Positions 1 to 4,688 are shown, counted from the stretch's first letter. The stretch is 6,491 bases of DNA from an uncultured bacterium (GCA_905215095.1 CAJMOL010000094.1:1-6491), one strand, 5' to 3'. The notes: a model not told the origin generated them from the sequence alone. Made by a program: numbers and translations.

Positions 1-228
1 TACCTGATCTGCTTTGCCGTGAGCGTGGTGCTCCCGGTGATTCTGATCAATCTGCTCGGCCTGATGGGCGCCGTCGTGAGCTACCTGGCCATCATGGCCC
101 TACTGCTGGTACTGTTGATTATCGAGTACCGCCGCATCCGCCAACGCATCGAGAGAGACCGGAATCCGTACGGCGCCGAATTGCAGCGTGGCGCAGCTAA
201 TTACTCGCCAGGAAGAATGTTTGCGTAG
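1..228 (+). CDS. C-terminal part of a multi-pass membrane protein, possibly a polysaccharide/MATE-type flippase
   Basis: The frame is open from base 1 and ends at TAG 226-228, so the 5' end lies outside the window. About 75 residues are visible. Two strongly hydrophobic stretches (roughly residues 1-20 and 25-46) are separated by a short G-L-M-G-A turn and followed by a basic, charged tail (EYRRIRQRIERDR), as expected for the last two membrane helices and a cytoplasmic C-terminus. The pattern G-L-M-G-A-x-x-S-Y followed by a Leu/Ile-rich helix resembles the last helices of Wzx/MATE-fold flippases, but this rests on a short segment. The last 28 bases overlap the end of the convergent phosphoesterase gene. 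That a membrane protein ends here is fairly sure; the family is a guess. Confidence 0.6.
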   Translation, partial: YLICFAVSVVLPVILINLLGLMGAVVSYLAIMALLLVLLIIEYRRIRQRIERDRNPYGAELQRGAANYSPGRMFA

Positions 229-1040
229 AACTCCGCCCCATCATCGAGCCGCAGGATGCCCACGCGACCGAACTCGGAGCCGGTGGCGGCAGCGCAGTCG
301 ATATCGATGCGATCGGGCACGCCGGCAGTGTCCTCGCCGCCCAAGCGCACGATCTGCCCGCGTCCCGATTCCTCATCGAGCCCCGCCAGACCACCGACCT
401 CGCAATAGCGCCCAAGCGATACCGTGGGCGTATGACCGCTCACCACGACCGGGCCCTTGCCCTCGGCAGAAAGCAGCCCGGTCGGCACATCCCAATAGCC
501 GTGACGAATCCATAGCAGGTCATCGGACGACTGCACCGCGAGCATCTGCTGCAGCAGCTCGCGATCGGCATCCACCGCTCCGACGCCATCGGCACAATCG
601 ACGCCATGCTCAAGCAAAAACGCGCGCGCCGCCTTCATCTCGATTCCAGCATGTACCAGCAGATACGGGCGCTCCTCGGTCTCGACCACCGCGTAGAGCG
701 GCAGCGCGGCCATCCATCGCACGAGTTCCTCGTATGCCTCATATTCCATGTCGTTGAGCTGCTCGCGCGTCGTCCAGCCACCGTTGATATCCCAGGTCTC
801 GGCATCGAGAGGATCTTGGCCAATGATGGCGTCGAGCATGATCTGCTCGTGATTGCCCTTGAGCACGCGAGCGTTGGGTAGCGAGCGCACGAGCTTAATA
901 ACGCCGACCGGATCGGGCCCGCGATCGATCATGTCGCCCAGCACGTACAGTGTGTCGTCGGACGTCAACGAGATCTTAGACAGGGCCTCGTCAAGCGCAC
1001 GCACGTGCCCGTGAGCATCAGATGTCACATAGATCGCCAT
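201..1040 (-). CDS. PPP-family metallophosphoesterase (serine/threonine phosphatase or Ap4A-hydrolase-like)
   Basis: A 279-residue protein with the complete calcineurin-like metal-binding signature: D8-x-H10 in TSDAHGH, GDMIDRG at 35-41, GNHE at 62-65, H130 in LLVHAG and H203 in VVSGHTP. A late RIDIDCAAATG segment (244-254) is also typical of the PrpA / lambda-phosphatase / ApaH group. The expected activity is hydrolysis of phosphoesters with a dinuclear metal centre (usually Mn2+) in the cytosol; whether the substrate is phosphoprotein or a dinucleotide cannot be told. The start at 1040 is supported by an AAGGAG Shine-Dalgarno sequence (complement of 1050-1055) nine bases upstream. Length is normal for the family and all motif residues are present. 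The gene appears monocistronic; its last 28 bases overlap the convergent membrane-protein gene. Confidence 0.93.
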   Translation of the reverse strand: MAIYVTSDAHGHVRALDEALSKISLTSDDTLYVLGDMIDRGPDPVGVIKLVRSLPNARVLKGNHEQIMLDAIIGQDPLDAETWDINGGWTTREQLNDMEYEAYEELVRWMAALPLYAVVETEERPYLLVHAGIEMKAARAFLLEHGVDCADGVGAVDADRELLQQMLAVQSSDDLLWIRHGYWDVPTGLLSAEGKGPVVVSGHTPTVSLGRYCEVGGLAGLDEESGRGQIVRLGGEDTAGVPDRIDIDCAAATGSEFGRVGILRLDDGAEFYANILPGE

Positions 1041-1087
1041 GGTACGCCTCTCCTTGCATTGCGGCCGAAGCCCGGTGCCGCAACTAA

Positions 1088-1104
1088 AACTTCAAGTTGA
1101 ACTT
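1088..1104. promoter_or_regulatory. Operator-like triple half-site (AACTT-C-AAGTT-G-AACTT)
   Basis: Two overlapping perfect inverted repeats share the central AAGTT: AACTT C AAGTT (1088-1098) and AAGTT G AACTT (1094-1104). The site lies in the 5' leader of the phosphoesterase gene, just downstream of its candidate -10 box, a position where a repressor could act. No regulator is identified. Confidence 0.3.
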
Positions 1105-1115
1105 AAACGTTACCC

Positions 1116-1144
1116 ATTGTACTCCGTTGCAATAAAGCTGGAAA
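1116..1144 (-). promoter_or_regulatory. Candidate promoter of the phosphoesterase gene
   Basis: On the minus strand TACAAT (complement of 1116-1121) lies 17 bases from TTTCCA (complement of 1139-1144), matching the sigma-70 consensus at 5 of 6 and 4 of 6 bases. Transcription would start near 1109 and give a leader of about 70 bases. The -35 match is weak. Confidence 0.35.
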
Positions 1145-1276
1145 GGGTTTCCGAGCAGAGGCAAAGACGGCAGCCGTCTATGACGATATCGCGCACGCCC
1201 GCAATCCAACCCCATAAACCCACCATCTTTGGGTACAAATAACCACAGACAACTGACCGTGCCACGCCAACCACCC

Positions 1277-1281
1277 AGGAG
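1277..1281 (+). promoter_or_regulatory. Ribosome binding site of the antiporter gene
   Basis: AGGAG lies 12 bases before ATG 1294, a long but usable spacing. No alternative in-frame start with better spacing is visible. No convincing promoter was found for this gene in 1145-1276. Confidence 0.5.
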
Positions 1282-1293
1282 CGGACACTATCC

Positions 1294-2895
1294 ATGAACC
1301 AGATCCTTCTTTTTATCGGCCTCGTCATCATTTTGTGCCTGACCATCAAACCCGTCGGCAAAAAGCTCCCCTTCCCCACCCTGCTCATCTTTATCGCGCT
1401 CGGCATGCTGTTGGGCGTCAACGGCCCGGCGCACATCGACTTTAGCGACTACGCACTCACCGAAACCGTCTGCAGCACGGCGCTGCTGTTCATCATGTTC
1501 TACGGCGGCTTTAACACCAACATCGACCGTGCCAAACCTGTCGCCGTGCCCGCGGTGCTGCTGAGCACGCTCGGCGTCGTCATCACCGCTGGCATCACCG
1601 GCGTGTTCGCGCACTTTGTACTGGGCTTCGACTGGATCGGCGGCCTACTGCTGGGCTCGGTCGTGGCATCCACCGACGCGGCCAGCGTCTTTAGTGTACT
1701 GCGCGAGCACAACCTTTCGCTGAGAGGCGGCACCGACTCGCTGCTCGAGGTCGAATCGGGCTCCAACGACCCCGTCGCCTACATGCTCACCGCCGTGCTC
1801 GCGACCCTCGCGGCGGGCGGCGACGTTAACATCCCCGTGCTGCTGGCCAAGCAAATCATCCTAGGCGTGGGGCTGGGTCTTGCCATTGGCTGGACATCCA
1901 GCCGCCTGATCGAACGCGCGCAGGCAACAGCCGAGGGTGCGCAGACCATCTTCTTGTTTGCCGTGGCCATCGTCGCCTACGCGCTGCCGAGCTACCTGGG
2001 CGGCAACGGCTTTTTAGCCGTGTACCTTGCCGGCATTGTGCTAGGCGCGAGCGACATCACCGGCAAGGTCGAACTGGCGCACTTCTTCGACACCCTCACC
2101 GAGATGGCCGAGATGGCCATCTTCTTCTTGCTCGGCCTGCTTGTGACGCCCGCACGCCTGCCGCAAATGCTGCTGCCGGGCCTGGCACTCATGGCGTTTA
2201 TGCTCTTCGTGAGCCGCCCCATCGCCGTCGGTCTGCTGTTGGCGCCCTTTAGGACGAACCCCCGCCAGGTAGCGCTCGTAAGCTGGGCGGGTCTGCGCGG
2301 CGCAGCTTCGGTCGTATTTAGCCTCTTTGCCGTTGTGGCCGGTGTTCCCGGTGGGCACGACCTGTTTGACCTGGTCTTTGTGATTGCCGCGTCGAGCATT
2401 GTGGTGCAGGGCTCGCTGCTGCCGGCGGTGGCGAAAAAACTCGATATGATCGATGCAGAAGGCGACGTGCGCCGCACGTTTAACGATTACCGCGACGAAG
2501 AAGGCATGTCGTTCGTCAAGCTCAAGGTGGGAGCTGGACATCCGTTTGCCGGACGCTCGCTCGCCGACATTGGCAGCGCCACAGATATGCTCGTTGTCCT
2601 GGTGCTGCGCGACGGGGCGCACCCGGTACTGCCCAATGGCGACACCGTGATCCAGGAAGGTGATCTGCTGGTGATGGCCGCCCCAACGTTCGAAGAGCGT
2701 GCCGAGGTTACGCTGCGGGAGGTCACCGTGACACCCCACGGTCGCTTGGCCGGCCAGCGCCTGCGCGATGTGCCGCAGGGCAAGCATCCGTTTATTGTGG
2801 TGATGCTCAAGCGCGACGGCCAAACGATCATCCCCGACGGCAACACCCTAATATACGCCGGCGACGAAGCCGTCATCGCCACACTGGCATCGTAG
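1294..2895 (+). CDS. CPA1-family cation/proton antiporter with two RCK_C domains (probable K+/H+ antiporter)
   Basis: A 533-residue inner-membrane protein. Residues 1 to about 385 are a Na+/H+-exchanger-type membrane domain of around 12 helices. It carries the family signatures: ASTDAASVFSVL at 125-136, E154-SGSND159-P with the Asn-Asp ion-binding pair at 158-159, and WAGLRGAASVVFSL at 331-344 with the conserved Arg335. The soluble C-terminus has two tandem RCK_C (TrkA_C) units, about 411-464 and 476-531. Each follows the same plan: (G/R)xxAGxxLxD, a VVLxRDG or VVMLKRDG strand, and a PxGxTxIxxGDxxVxA ending. Such domains sense a ligand and gate transport in the NhaP2/CvrA group, which favours K+ (or K+/Na+) efflux in exchange for H+. 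The cation cannot be settled from sequence. The gene is intact and stands alone; a long hairpin follows directly after the stop codon. Confidence 0.92.
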   Translation: MNQILLFIGLVIILCLTIKPVGKKLPFPTLLIFIALGMLLGVNGPAHIDFSDYALTETVCSTALLFIMFYGGFNTNIDRAKPVAVPAVLLSTLGVVITAGITGVFAHFVLGFDWIGGLLLGSVVASTDAASVFSVLREHNLSLRGGTDSLLEVESGSNDPVAYMLTAVLATLAAGGDVNIPVLLAKQIILGVGLGLAIGWTSSRLIERAQATAEGAQTIFLFAVAIVAYALPSYLGGNGFLAVYLAGIVLGASDITGKVELAHFFDTLTEMAEMAIFFLLGLLVTPARLPQMLLPGLALMAFMLFVSRPIAVGLLLAPFRTNPRQVALVSWAGLRGAASVVFSLFAVVAGVPGGHDLFDLVFVIAASSIVVQGSLLPAVAKKLDMIDAEGDVRRTFNDYRDEEGMSFVKLKVGAGHPFAGRSLADIGSATDMLVVLVLRDGAHPVLPNGDTVIQEGDLLVMAAPTFEERAEVTLREVTVTPHGRLAGQRLRDVPQGKHPFIVVMLKRDGQTIIPDGNTLIYAGDEAVIATLAS

Positions 2896-2991
2896 CCATC
2901 CCCACCCATAAGTTGCGGTGAAATAGGGATTGAATAGGCTTCTGAACAGCCATTTCAGTCCCTATTTCACCGCAAGTTATTGAGGGGATGG
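2896..2991. repeat. Long REP-like palindrome after the antiporter gene
   Basis: Arms 2913-2934 and 2954-2975 pair over 22 positions with one G-T wobble (core TTGCGGTGAAATAGGGA). An outer CCATCCCC (2896-2903) pairs with GGGGATGG (2984-2991), ATAA (2908-2911) with TTAT (2977-2980), and an inner GGCT/AGCC (2937-2940/2948-2951) closes the loop. It starts on the first base after the stop codon. No T-run follows on either strand, so it is not a standard intrinsic terminator, though it could block exonucleases or slow RNA polymerase. Its arm (GTGAAATAGGG) resembles that of the palindrome at 4566-4600 (GTGACAAAGGG), which suggests a dispersed REP family. Confidence 0.75.
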
Positions 2992-3022
2992 GTTGAAAAA
3001 CATTTGAATTGACACCGAAATG

Positions 3023-3048
3023 AAAAAAGCCGGGAAAACGTCCCCGGC
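3023..3048 (-). terminator. Intrinsic terminator of RNA copy A
   Basis: On the minus strand GCCGGGGA pairs with TTTTCCCGGC (20 nt at 3029-3048; 8 bp including one G-T) and is followed directly by TTTTTT (complement of 3023-3028). Confidence 0.85.
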
Positions 3049-3077
3049 ACTTGGAAGCCTTCTCTTTTGAGATGACC
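3023..3077 (-). ncRNA. Small RNA cassette, copy A (minus strand)
   Basis: The minus strand carries a diverged copy of the element seen at B, C and D. The predicted transcript starts near 3077 (GGTC), seven bases after the -10 box. It folds a short hairpin TCTC-AAAA-GAGA, then the conserved linker TCCAAG, then a 20-nt terminator hairpin, giving about 55 nt. TATAAAGAAGTCGGT is identical between A and B, but the hairpin bases differ while pairing is kept. It points away from the DUF3800 gene and towards the antiporter end, with no protein gene of its own downstream, so it looks like a solitary RNA gene. Function unknown. It is less similar to B and D than they are to each other. Confidence 0.7.
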
Positions 3078-3083
3078 GACTTC

Positions 3084-3113
3084 TTTATATCACGAACGCT
3101 AGTTAGATGCCAT
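3084..3113 (-). promoter_or_regulatory. Promoter of RNA copy A (extended -10)
   Basis: Minus-strand TGA-TATAAA gives an extended -10 (hexamer at 3084-3089). A weak -35, ATGGCA (3108-3113), lies 18 bases upstream. A LexA-like site fills the spacer. Confidence 0.6.
3093..3106. promoter_or_regulatory. Degenerate LexA-like (SOS) box in the copy A promoter
   Basis: Read on the minus strand, CTAACTAGCGTTCG matches 12 of 14 positions of a Gram-positive DinR/LexA-type pattern, CGAAC-RNRY-GTTYG. It lies between the -35 and -10 boxes of copy A, the same placement as the much better box at 3366-3379. Confidence 0.35.
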
Positions 3114-3160
3114 TCATTGAGGGCTTTATCAGGCGCGCCATCCCATCCACATGGCGCCAT

Positions 3161-3189
3161 TTGAAAGCCGTCCGATCTCATGCTATAAA
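3161..3189 (+). promoter_or_regulatory. Promoter of RNA copy B
   Basis: TTGAAA (3161-3166), a 17-base spacer and TATAAA (3184-3189) preceded by TGC (extended -10). This is a near-consensus sigma-70 promoter. The TCTCATG just before the -10 is shared with copy C and largely with D. Confidence 0.8.
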
Positions 3190-3195
3190 GAAGTC

Positions 3196-3251
3196 GGTAT
3201 CCTCGAATAGAGGGACCTCCAAGAGCCGCGGGACGTCCCCCGGCATTTTTT
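3196..3251 (+). ncRNA. Small RNA cassette, copy B
   Basis: The predicted 56-nt transcript begins at GGT, seven bases after the -10 box. The 5' hairpin is TCCTC (3200-3204) with GAGGG (3210-3214) around a GAATA loop, extended by GGT/ACC across a bulged A. The linker TCCAAGA and a 20-nt terminator hairpin follow. From TATAAA to the T-run it is nearly identical to copy D, 1.5 kb away. The differences include a T-G pair where D has C-G, so pairing is preserved. There is no open frame with a ribosome binding site downstream, so it appears solitary. It is divergent to copy A. Confidence 0.78.
3225..3251 (+). terminator. Intrinsic terminator of RNA copy B
   Basis: A 20-nt hairpin (3225-3244; GCCG and GGG pairing with CCC and CGGC around one C-C mismatch) followed by A and TTTTTT (3246-3251). 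Confidence 0.85.
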
Positions 3252-3361
3252 ATGCGAGTCAAGACTAAACAGTTCTCTAGAAACCACCGGCGCCATTGCG
3301 TCAGCAATTTACGAGCCGCTCTACCCAACCTCTCGGCGGCTAAGGACTTTTCGCAGGTAGT

Positions 3362-3390
3362 TTGACGAACATATGTTTGCTTATTATAAT
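3362..3390 (+). promoter_or_regulatory. Strong upstream promoter (P1) of the copy C - DUF3800 unit
   Basis: TTGACG (3362-3367), a 17-base spacer and a perfect TATAAT (3385-3390), in a locally AT-rich stretch. Transcription would start near 3397, run through copy C and its terminator, and reach the DUF3800 gene. The spacer contains a LexA-type box. Confidence 0.8.
3366..3379. promoter_or_regulatory. LexA/DinR (SOS) box inside promoter P1
   Basis: CGAACATATGTTTG contains the perfect palindrome AACATATGTT and matches the Gram-positive SOS-box pattern CGAAC-N4-GTTYG. The only departure from full symmetry is a T where C would complete GTTCG. It lies between the -35 and -10 boxes, the classic position for repression of a DNA-damage-inducible gene. 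LexA itself is not in the window. Confidence 0.75.
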
Positions 3391-3395
3391 TATAC

Positions 3396-3425
3396 TTGAA
3401 AGCACCCCTTATCTCATGGTATAAA
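3396..3425 (+). promoter_or_regulatory. Promoter (P2) of RNA copy C
   Basis: TTGAAA (3396-3401), an 18-base spacer and TATAAA (3420-3425) with extended -10 TGG. It starts where P1 transcripts would begin, so copy C has two stacked promoters. P2 lies 16 bases or more downstream of the LexA box and need not be repressed by it. Confidence 0.78.
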
Positions 3426-3431
3426 GAATAT

Positions 3432-3489
3432 GGTTCCCTCCAAAAGAGGGGCCTCCAAGAGCCGGGGTCTTACCCCCGGCATTTTTTTT
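3432..3489 (+). ncRNA. Small RNA cassette, copy C, directly upstream of the DUF3800 gene
   Basis: The predicted transcript of about 58 nt has a 5' hairpin of TCCCTC (3435-3440) with GAGGGG (3446-3451) around CAAAA, extended by GG/CC across a bulged T. The linker TCCAAGA, a 20-nt GC-rich terminator hairpin and eight T follow. It is the copy linked in cis to a protein gene: the T-run ends 19 bases before the DUF3800 ATG, with no room for another promoter, so the gene depends on terminator read-through. The arrangement resembles RNA antitoxin - terminator - toxin in type III systems, but with a single unit instead of tandem repeats. Bases GGGCCTCCA (3449-3457) are exactly complementary to the DUF3800 ribosome binding site. 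From memory, structured RNA motifs linked to DUF3800 genes have been published; I cannot say which class this is. Confidence 0.8.
3461..3489 (+). terminator. Intrinsic terminator between RNA copy C and the DUF3800 gene
   Basis: The 20-nt hairpin at 3461-3480 (GCCGGGG with CCCCGGC, 7 bp) is followed by A and eight T (3482-3489). Its read-through would set the ratio of small RNA to DUF3800 mRNA. Confidence 0.88.
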
Positions 3490-3496
3490 GAAAAAA

Positions 3497-3505
3497 TGGA
3501 GGCCC
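3497..3505 (+). promoter_or_regulatory. DUF3800 ribosome binding site, complementary to RNA copy C
   Basis: GGAGG (3498-3502) lies six bases before ATG 3509 and fixes this start over the upstream in-frame TTG at 3488, which sits in the terminator T-run. The nine bases TGGAGGCCC are the exact complement of GGGCCTCCA in copy C. Confidence 0.8.
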
Positions 3506-3508
3506 ACC

Positions 3509-4186
3509 ATGAGCGAACTCTCCGTCTTTGTTGACGAATCTGGCGACCTCGGAGGCGTCTCTAACTACTACCTCGTCACCCTCGTTTTTCACGATCAAAA
3601 CGATGCAATCGTTGAACGCATTGACCGCTACGAGCGCGCCCTGTCGCAGTCCTCGCTTCCCAATACGCCTTTTCATGCAGGACCCCTATTGAATGGAAAC
3701 GGCGACTACAAAGATCTTCCCAAAGAGCAGCGAAGGCACATGTTGAGCGCATTTCGCGCGTTCATTCAGCATCTCCCCATACGCTATCTCTGTCTGCAAT
3801 ACCGAATGAGCGAATTCGCCGGCAATCAAAACGGTCTCGCGGAGAGAATGAGGCGAGACCTCACAGTTGAACTTTTCGACCATCTGGAATTCTTCCAGCG
3901 ATACGACACCGTTAAGATTTACTACGACAACGGCCAACCGATTGTAACGGAGGTCATTCATTCTGCGCTTGAGTACGTTCTAGCAAGGGATGTCATCGTA
4001 TACCGAGAAGCCACACCACGAGCCTACCGGCTATTCCAAGTTGCTGACTACATCTGTACGATCGAGCTAACGGCTATCAAGTTTGACAGCAAGGAAGATA
4101 CAAAGACTGATCGACTATTTTTTGGAACCCGAAGGACGTTCAAAAAGGGATTTCTCTTATATCTCAGGAAGAAAAGGATGAACTGA
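3509..4186 (+). CDS. DUF3800 domain protein (RNase H-like fold, probable nuclease)
   Basis: A 225-residue protein with the hallmarks of DUF3800: the N-terminal strand SVFVDESGD (5-13) with D9 and E10, HAGPL at 57-61, the strand IYYDNGQ (137-143) with D140, and LFQVADYICT (175-184) with D180. A basic C-terminus follows (TRRTFKKGF, then YLRKKRMN). The spaced acidic residues fit a metal-dependent RNase H-like active site; the family is believed to be nuclease-like, but no substrate is established. Length is typical and the gene looks complete. It sits 19 bases behind the terminator of RNA copy C, has no promoter of its own, and should be made by read-through from P1 (LexA box) or P2. The context (adjacent small RNA, SOS box, solitary RNA copies nearby) suggests a toxin or defence nuclease; that role is inference. 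Confidence 0.88.
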   Translation: MSELSVFVDESGDLGGVSNYYLVTLVFHDQNDAIVERIDRYERALSQSSLPNTPFHAGPLLNGNGDYKDLPKEQRRHMLSAFRAFIQHLPIRYLCLQYRMSEFAGNQNGLAERMRRDLTVELFDHLEFFQRYDTVKIYYDNGQPIVTEVIHSALEYVLARDVIVYREATPRAYRLFQVADYICTIELTAIKFDSKEDTKTDRLFFGTRRTFKKGFLLYLRKKRMN

Positions 4187-4193
4187 CCCGGGG

Positions 4194-4406
4194 TTACCAG
4201 TCGTCAGACGCTCCGCAATCGTCTTCGACGGCAAAGTCGCGGAGGTCGAGGCCTTCGCGTTCGGCTCGGTCTAGAAGCTCTTGAGGGGACTCATCCTCGA
4301 TATCCACTACGTCGAGCATGGCGGCCGGAAAGCCCACGCCCGCCGCGCTCCCAGCGCGATCGAGCAGGCTCTCGCGCAACCGATCTACATCAACGTCGAT
4401 CTTCAT
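4194..4406 (-). CDS. Small acidic protein of unknown function
   Basis: A 70-residue protein. The start at 4406 is chosen because AGGAGG (complement of 4414-4419) lies seven bases upstream; the longer frame from 4460 would place this Shine-Dalgarno sequence inside the gene. The product has about 21 Asp/Glu against 7 Lys/Arg. It reads MKIDVDVDRLRESLLD, then AGSAAGVGFPAAMLDV, then an acidic helix with SPQELLDRAEREGLDLRDF. I recall similar short LRxxLxDxxGTAxxxGFPxAxxD...LxxxAxxxGIDLxxF proteins as conserved hypotheticals in gut bacteria, without a function. It converges on the DUF3800 gene with only seven bases between the two stop codons. Nothing proves a functional link; a regulator or DNA/RNA-mimic partner is conceivable. 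Confidence 0.72.
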   Translation of the reverse strand: MKIDVDVDRLRESLLDRAGSAAGVGFPAAMLDVVDIEDESPQELLDRAEREGLDLRDFAVEDDCGASDDW

Positions 4407-4413
4407 GGTGAAA

Positions 4414-4419
4414 CCTCCT
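4414..4419 (-). promoter_or_regulatory. Ribosome binding site deciding the small protein's start
   Basis: Perfect AGGAGG on the minus strand, seven bases before ATG 4406. Its GGAGGT is complementary to ACCTCC of RNA copies B and D, a match short enough to be trivial. Confidence 0.75.
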
Positions 4420-4466
4420 ACCGGGCAATCGCGACCGAACAAACCGTACGCCCCAAACATGTGAAA

Positions 4467-4496
4467 GCAGACCGATAGGGCTTGGTCTGCGCTTTT
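4467..4496. repeat. Inverted repeat in the leader of the small protein gene
   Basis: GCAGACC (4467-4473) and GGTCTGC (4484-4490) are perfect inverted repeats 10 bases apart, and AAA/TTT can extend the stem across a GC bulge. On the plus strand a short CTTTT follows, so it could weakly terminate transcription running on from the DUF3800 gene. On the minus strand it is a possible operator or leader hairpin for the small protein gene. Confidence 0.4.
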
Positions 4497-4565
4497 AAGT
4501 GCCGCACCGTGCCGTTAAGTTTCGTTTTGCACAAGATTCATGATATAGCGGCCGATTGACATTGG

Positions 4566-4600
4566 GATTGTGACAAAGGGGCCATCCCTTTGCCACAATC
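4566..4600. repeat. REP-like palindrome
   Basis: GATTGTG-A-CAAAGGG (4566-4580) pairs with CCCTTTG-C-CACAATC (4586-4600): 14 bp with one mismatch around the five-base loop GCCAT. No T-run follows. The arm GTGACAAAGGG resembles GTGAAATAGGG of the palindrome after the antiporter gene, suggesting two members of one dispersed repeat family on either side of the RNA/DUF3800 module. Confidence 0.65.
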
Positions 4601-4638
4601 ATTGGCAGAGTTAGGCAAGAAGGTACGTCTGGGGGCCT

Positions 4639-4688
4639 CTATGAGACGGGCGCATCGTTACCGCCTAGACGAAGCGCTCGTCTCATAG
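4639..4688. repeat. 10-bp inverted repeat overlapping the copy D promoter
   Basis: CTATGAGACG (4639-4648) and CGTCTCATAG (4679-4688) are perfect inverted repeats 30 bases apart. The right arm abuts the -10 box of copy D and contains TCTCAT, shared with copies B and C. A second palindrome, GACGA-AGCGC-TCGTC (4668-4682), lies within. It may be a regulatory site, or the left arm may be a relic of another inverted cassette. Confidence 0.5.

Larger units (their letters stand above)
2896..3508. other. 613-base intergenic region filled with RNA cassettes and control sites
   Basis: No credible protein gene lies here. The region holds the long palindrome, RNA cassettes A (minus), B and C (plus), and the promoter with a LexA box. 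The stretch 3113-3160 between the divergent A and B promoters contains GGCGCGCC (3132-3139) and the palindrome ATGGCGCCAT (3151-3160), just before the -35 of B. The stretch 3252-3361 shows nothing recognisable apart from an unsupported 37-codon frame. Confidence 0.6.

Noticed and set aside
1218..1239. Possible antiporter promoter at TACAAA (1234-1239) with an ACCCA/TGGGT inverted repeat.
   Set aside because: No -35 match at 16-18 bases and no extended -10; the five-base inverted repeat is short enough to be chance.
2041..2823. A 260-codon minus-strand frame within the antiporter gene.
   Set aside because: It lies wholly within a well-supported membrane protein gene and has the His/Gln/Arg-rich composition of a shadow.
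2873..3328. A 151-codon minus-strand frame across the intergenic region.
   Set aside because: It runs through the long palindrome and antisense to RNA copy B, has no Shine-Dalgarno sequence and no recognisable protein pattern; the RNA cassettes explain the region better.
3252..3365. A 37-codon frame starting at ATG right after the terminator of copy B (a candidate small toxin peptide).
   Set aside because: The start codon overlaps the end of the terminator T-run, there is no ribosome binding site, and the product is Arg/Ser-rich without a membrane segment or known motif.
3023..3489. The repeated cassettes as a CRISPR array.
   Set aside because: Units are irregularly spaced, one is inverted, and each has its own promoter and terminator; there are no uniform spacers and no cas genes.
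4194..4460. The longer, 88-residue form of the small acidic protein.
   Set aside because: A perfect AGGAGG lies just before the internal ATG at 4406, and the extra 18 residues have no ribosome binding site and are encoded by leader sequence.
4556..4561. A perfect TTGACA hexamer before the REP-like palindrome.
   Set aside because: No -10 box occurs at the right distance; the hairpin occupies that place.
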